This document shows, one piece after another, positions 14,362-16,106 of a DNA stretch of 16,106 nucleotides. The position numbers and the translations under genes are program-made. A model generated the notes under the pieces. That model was not told the DNA's origin, did not search any database, and worked only from the letters and a program-made list of their open reading frames with translations. Position 1 is the stretch's first letter. Every line of letters begins with the position of its first letter. Source of the DNA: an uncultured Eubacteriales bacterium (GTDB lineage: Bacteria > Bacillota > Clostridia > Oscillospirales > CAG-382); the NCBI GenBank assembly GCA_900548115.1, contig URJL01000045.1, positions 1-16,106 on the forward strand, given 5' to 3'.

Positions 14362-14489
14362 TTTTTCGTTTCGGACAGAGAAAACCGTTTTTCGCCGACC
14401 CGAAGCGAAAAAACAAAGAAGCAAGCGCCGACAAAGGGGCGTGAGGCGGGAAGATTTTTCAAAAAATACGAAAAATACGTCTCATCCAC
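14362..14489. other. Non-coding gap with a long inverted repeat after ruvX
   Basis: A 13-base inverted repeat with one G-T wobble (TTTTTCGTTTCGG at 14362-14374 with CCGAAGCGAAAAA at 14400-14412) starts right after the ruvX stop. Its loop of 25 bases contains a smaller GAAAAC/GTTTTTC pairing. There is no T-tract after it on the plus strand, so it is not a classical terminator, but it may mark the operon end or protect the 3' end. No gene is seen in the rest. Confidence 0.4.
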
Positions 14490-14518
14490 TTGACAAGCCG
14501 AGGGATTTTGTGTATAAT
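14490..14518 (+). promoter_or_regulatory. Perfect-consensus sigma-A promoter of rpmH
   Basis: TTGACA (14490-14495), a 17-base spacer and TATAAT (14513-14518): both hexamers and spacing match the housekeeping consensus exactly. Transcription should start near 14525, giving a leader of about 70 bases to rpmH. Such strength fits a ribosomal-protein gene and probably also supplies rnpA and yidD. Confidence 0.93.
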
Positions 14519-14593
14519 TTATTTATATCGGCAAAATGTGTTCGTGCGCTTTATACCGACGAAAATTCCCGATGAGAAAGCGAGGTGCTAAAC

Positions 14594-14728
14594 ATGGTTA
14601 GAACATATCAGCCCAAGAAGCTTCAGAGAAAGAAAGAACACGGCTTCAGAAAGCGTATGAAAACCGCAAACGGCAGAAAGGTTTTGAAGAGAAGACGCCT
14701 GAAGGGCAGAGCCAGACTCACCTATTGA
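14594..14728 (+). CDS. rpmH: 50S ribosomal protein L34
   Basis: A 44-residue protein matching L34 almost along its whole length: RTYQPKK at 3-9, KEHGFRKRMKTANGRKVLKRRR at 14-35, and a final KGRARLTY. L34 is a basic protein of the large subunit. GAGG (14582-14585) lies eight bases before ATG 14594. Eight of ten arginines use AGA, whereas infB and its neighbours use CGC/CGT almost throughout, a codon preference unlike the rest of the window. It is first in the rpmH-rnpA-yidD cluster. Confidence 0.97.
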   Translation: MVRTYQPKKLQRKKEHGFRKRMKTANGRKVLKRRRLKGRARLTY

Positions 14729-14755
14729 TTGCAGTCCGATTTCATTCTGCCAAAG

Positions 14756-14787
14756 AAAAGCTCTCCCGAATTTTTCGGGCGGCTTTT
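14756..14787 (+). terminator. Terminator-like hairpin between rpmH and rnpA
   Basis: AAAAGC (14756-14761) pairs with GCTTTT (14782-14787) and, inside it, CCCGA with TCGGG around an ATTTT loop, with a small internal loop between. The 3' arm supplies a four-T run followed by GG. It may be a partial terminator that lowers rnpA expression relative to rpmH, as needed for their very different protein levels. Confidence 0.5.
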
Positions 14788-14809
14788 GGTTTCAAAAATG
14801 CAAAACAGG

Positions 14810-14901
14810 GTGTCCGACCTCCGACATACACGCTTTGTCGGGACTTGTCGTGCGCCCTTTTTTGCTGAACACCCCCGTTTTGCGCCGCCGCGCACGACGG
14901 G
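14810..14901 (+). promoter_or_regulatory. rpmH-rnpA spacer with competing hairpins
   Basis: GCGCACGAC (14890-14898) is exactly complementary to GTCGTGCGC (14847-14855). The same region also forms a local hairpin: TGCGC/GCGCA (14881-14885 with 14890-14894) inside CCCGT/ACGGG (14874-14878 with 14897-14901). The two pairings exclude each other. A third stem, CCGACA/TGTCGG (14821-14826 with 14836-14841), lies upstream. Possible regulatory or processing region; no promoter was recognised. Confidence 0.35.
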
Positions 14902-14961
14902 TGTCCGAACTTTCAAAAAATGCAAGACGTGCAAAACAGAAACGGAAAGGAACGGTCACGC

Positions 14962-15396
14962 ATGAGAAAATTGATTTTGCCCTTGACCGAAAACCATCTG
15001 TTTTCCAAGGCATACACCAAGGGAAAATGCGAAACGACAAAATACATCGCCGTCTACGCGCTTCGCAATTTCCGAAAAAATCCCGACGGGAGCGCCATGA
15101 AAACAAAACTCGGAATCACCGTCAACCGCAAGCTCGGCAAGGCGTGCAAGCGCAACCGTGTAAAACGACTCATCCGCGTCGCCTATCGGGAGAATTATAC
15201 TTACATCAAAGACGGCTGGTTTTTGGTCATCGCCGCGCGCAGTGCCGCGTTTGCCCCGTATGTCAAATCGAGCGACATTTCCCGCTCGCTGAAAAGCATC
15301 GTTTCCAAAGAAGATTTTTTTGATATGAAGGCAAAGCCGAACTCGAAAAAAGCGGGCGCAAAAGCGAACGGCGCAAACGCAAAGAAAAAATCATGA
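14962..15396 (+). CDS. rnpA: Ribonuclease P protein component
   Basis: A 144-residue RnpA, the protein subunit that helps the RNase P RNA bind and cleave the 5' leader of precursor tRNAs. The N-terminus (MRKLILPLTENHLFSKAYTKG) has the family pattern, KLGITVNRKLGKACKRNRVKRLIR at 49-72 carries the diagnostic RNR motif, and DGWFLVIAARSAA at 84-96 is the following conserved strand. The usual length is about 110-120; the last 23 residues are a Lys/Ala/Asn-rich tail that may add nonspecific RNA affinity. GGAAAGGAA lies about nine bases before ATG 14962. Its stop overlaps the yidD start as ATGA. Confidence 0.95.
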   Translation: MRKLILPLTENHLFSKAYTKGKCETTKYIAVYALRNFRKNPDGSAMKTKLGITVNRKLGKACKRNRVKRLIRVAYRENYTYIKDGWFLVIAARSAAFAPYVKSSDISRSLKSIVSKEDFFDMKAKPNSKKAGAKANGANAKKKS

Positions 15397-15716
15397 AAAA
15401 ATCCCCGTTTTGCCGTGCGGCTCTTTCCTGCATCGCTTTTTACCGCGAAAAGCTTTCCGACAAAAAGAAAGCGCCGACCTGCAAATATTATCCGAGCTGT
15501 TCCGAATATGCGTTCCGCGCGTACGAAACGCACGGCTTTTTCCGTGCCACGCTCCTTTCGCTGTGGCGCCTTTTACGTTGCAATCCGTTCAGTCACGGGG
15601 GAATCGATTATGTCCCCGGGACGCCCGAGCGAAAAGAACGGCAGCGGGATCTGTGGAAAAAGAAAAAAGAACCGAAAAAGGTCTCTTTTCCCGCCGCGAA
15701 CAAAAAACACATTTGA
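15393..15716 (+). CDS. yidD: Membrane protein insertion efficiency factor YidD
   Basis: A 107-residue YidD (DUF37), a small membrane-associated protein that assists YidC-mediated insertion. The signatures are an N-terminal amphipathic helix (ALSCIAFYREKLS), then CKYYPSCSEYAFRAYETHG at 30-48, LWRLLRCNPFSHGG at 57-70 and a following YVPG. Conserved Cys30, Cys36 and Cys63 are present. The last 30 residues are Lys-rich and outside the conserved core. ATG 15393 overlaps the rnpA stop in ATGA, which implies coupled translation. Confidence 0.95.
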   Translation: MKKSPFCRAALSCIAFYREKLSDKKKAPTCKYYPSCSEYAFRAYETHGFFRATLLSLWRLLRCNPFSHGGIDYVPGTPERKERQRDLWKKKKEPKKVSFPAANKKHI

Positions 15717-15811
15717 AATTGCAAACATCCGAACGGGGCTTTCCGCCCGGCGAAAAGCTCTGCTCTTTGATAGACTGCGAATTCAAAACCCAAAAAAGGA
15801 GTAACCCCACT

Positions 15812-16056
15812 ATGATGCTTCATTTCTCCCGTCGGACGGCAAAGCGCGTCGGCGCGCTCTTTCTGTCCGCCCTGCTTCTTTCTTTCACCTCCGCTTCGGT
15901 CGGAACGGTCTTTGCGGACAGCGAGGACGCCGCCGTCGCGGACGCGAACCTTTCGACGGATAAAGACGTCGCAAACGACACTTCGGCTGTCGATGAAACA
16001 AAGAATGTCGATGAAAACAGCCAAGACGAAAATGCCGACTCCGACGCCGCAAAGAG
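15812..16056 (+). CDS. Signal-peptide protein, probably the N-terminus of YidC, truncated
   Basis: The first 81 codons of a gene cut by adapter sequence. It starts MMLHFSRRTAKRVG, then a hydrophobic core and AXA-type site (TVFA, about residue 36), then an acidic Asp/Glu/Ala/Asn-rich stretch with no fold. There is no lipobox cysteine. AAAGGAG lies 10 bases before ATG 15812; ATG 15815 is also possible. The position after rpmH-rnpA-yidD is normally that of yidC, so an insertase with an extended extracytoplasmic N-terminus is the best guess, but none of the YidC core is present to prove it. Residues encoded beyond 16056 (CLLYTSPSPRD...) are artefact and must not be annotated. Confidence 0.55.
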
Positions 16057-16106
16057 CTGTCTCTTATACACATCTCCGAGCCCACGAGACAGGCAGAAAT
16101 CTCGTA
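16057..16106 (+). other. Illumina Nextera adapter contamination
   Basis: The last 50 bases are CTGTCTCTTATACACATCT (16057-16075, Tn5 mosaic end), CCGAGCCCACGAGAC (16076-16090, Nextera read-2 tail), an 8-base index AGGCAGAA (16091-16098) and ATCTCGTA (16099-16106), the start of the P7 flow-cell sequence. The order is that of read-through into the i7 adapter, so this is library construct, not genome or a transposon. Confidence 0.99.

Noticed and set aside
16057..16075. A Tn5-type transposon end
   Set aside because: The mosaic end is followed by the Nextera tail, an index and P7 bases, which exist only in sequencing libraries.
15820..16085. Minus-strand open frames starting MYKRQ and MGSEMCIRDS
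   Set aside because: Their starts lie in the Nextera adapter; these peptides are known translation products of the mosaic end, and the rest is antisense to the truncated gene.

Overview
The window looks like one complete contig from an uncultured, moderately GC-rich Clostridia-type Firmicute. The evidence is the rimP-nusA-ylxR-ylxQ-infB-rbfA operon in its Gram-positive order, GGAGG-type ribosome binding sites, consensus sigma-A promoters, S-layer-homology (SLH) surface proteins with InlB-type repeats, and an rpmH-rnpA-yidD-(yidC) cluster. The last 50 bases are not genomic: they are Illumina Nextera read-through adapter with an i7 index, so the final gene is cut off by library artefact.

Left part, 1-7618, is read on the minus strand and holds accessory or surface functions. 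From right to left: a flavin-reductase-like protein (6950-7618), a 1341-residue SLH protein with a predicted beta-helix, InlB-type repeats and a large unrecognised helical region (2707-6732), a second SLH protein with a 22-copy Gly-Gly-Ser-Thr linker (1175-2542), and an endonuclease/exonuclease/phosphatase-fold hydrolase (243-974). A strong terminator at 1-37 belongs to something off the left edge. Short tandem repeats are frequent in this part.

Centre, 7619-7935, is a divergent control region. It has one consensus promoter facing left and one extended -10 promoter facing right. The right-hand transcript begins with a nested RNA structure before rimP, and a 10-bp-arm palindrome straddles the -35 element.

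Right part, 7936-15716, is the translation/transcription core on the plus strand: rimP, nusA, ylxR, ylxQ, infB, rbfA and ruvX, tightly packed with several overlaps. After a gap with a perfect-consensus promoter come rpmH, rnpA and yidD, then the start of a secreted or membrane protein in the yidC position. Together these genes cover 30S maturation (RimP, RbfA), transcription elongation/antitermination (NusA), initiation (IF2), tRNA processing (RNase P protein), ribosomal protein L34 and membrane-protein insertion (YidD, probable YidC). The joining of the nusA-infB operon, through ruvX, to the rpmH cluster is unusual.

I found no phage, transposon, CRISPR array, tRNA or rRNA, and nothing I can call a wholly new system with confidence. 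The best leads are the structured rimP leader and its palindromic -35 region, the large helical domain of the long SLH protein, a NusA whose first KH domain lacks a GXXG glycine, and the alternative hairpins between rpmH and rnpA.
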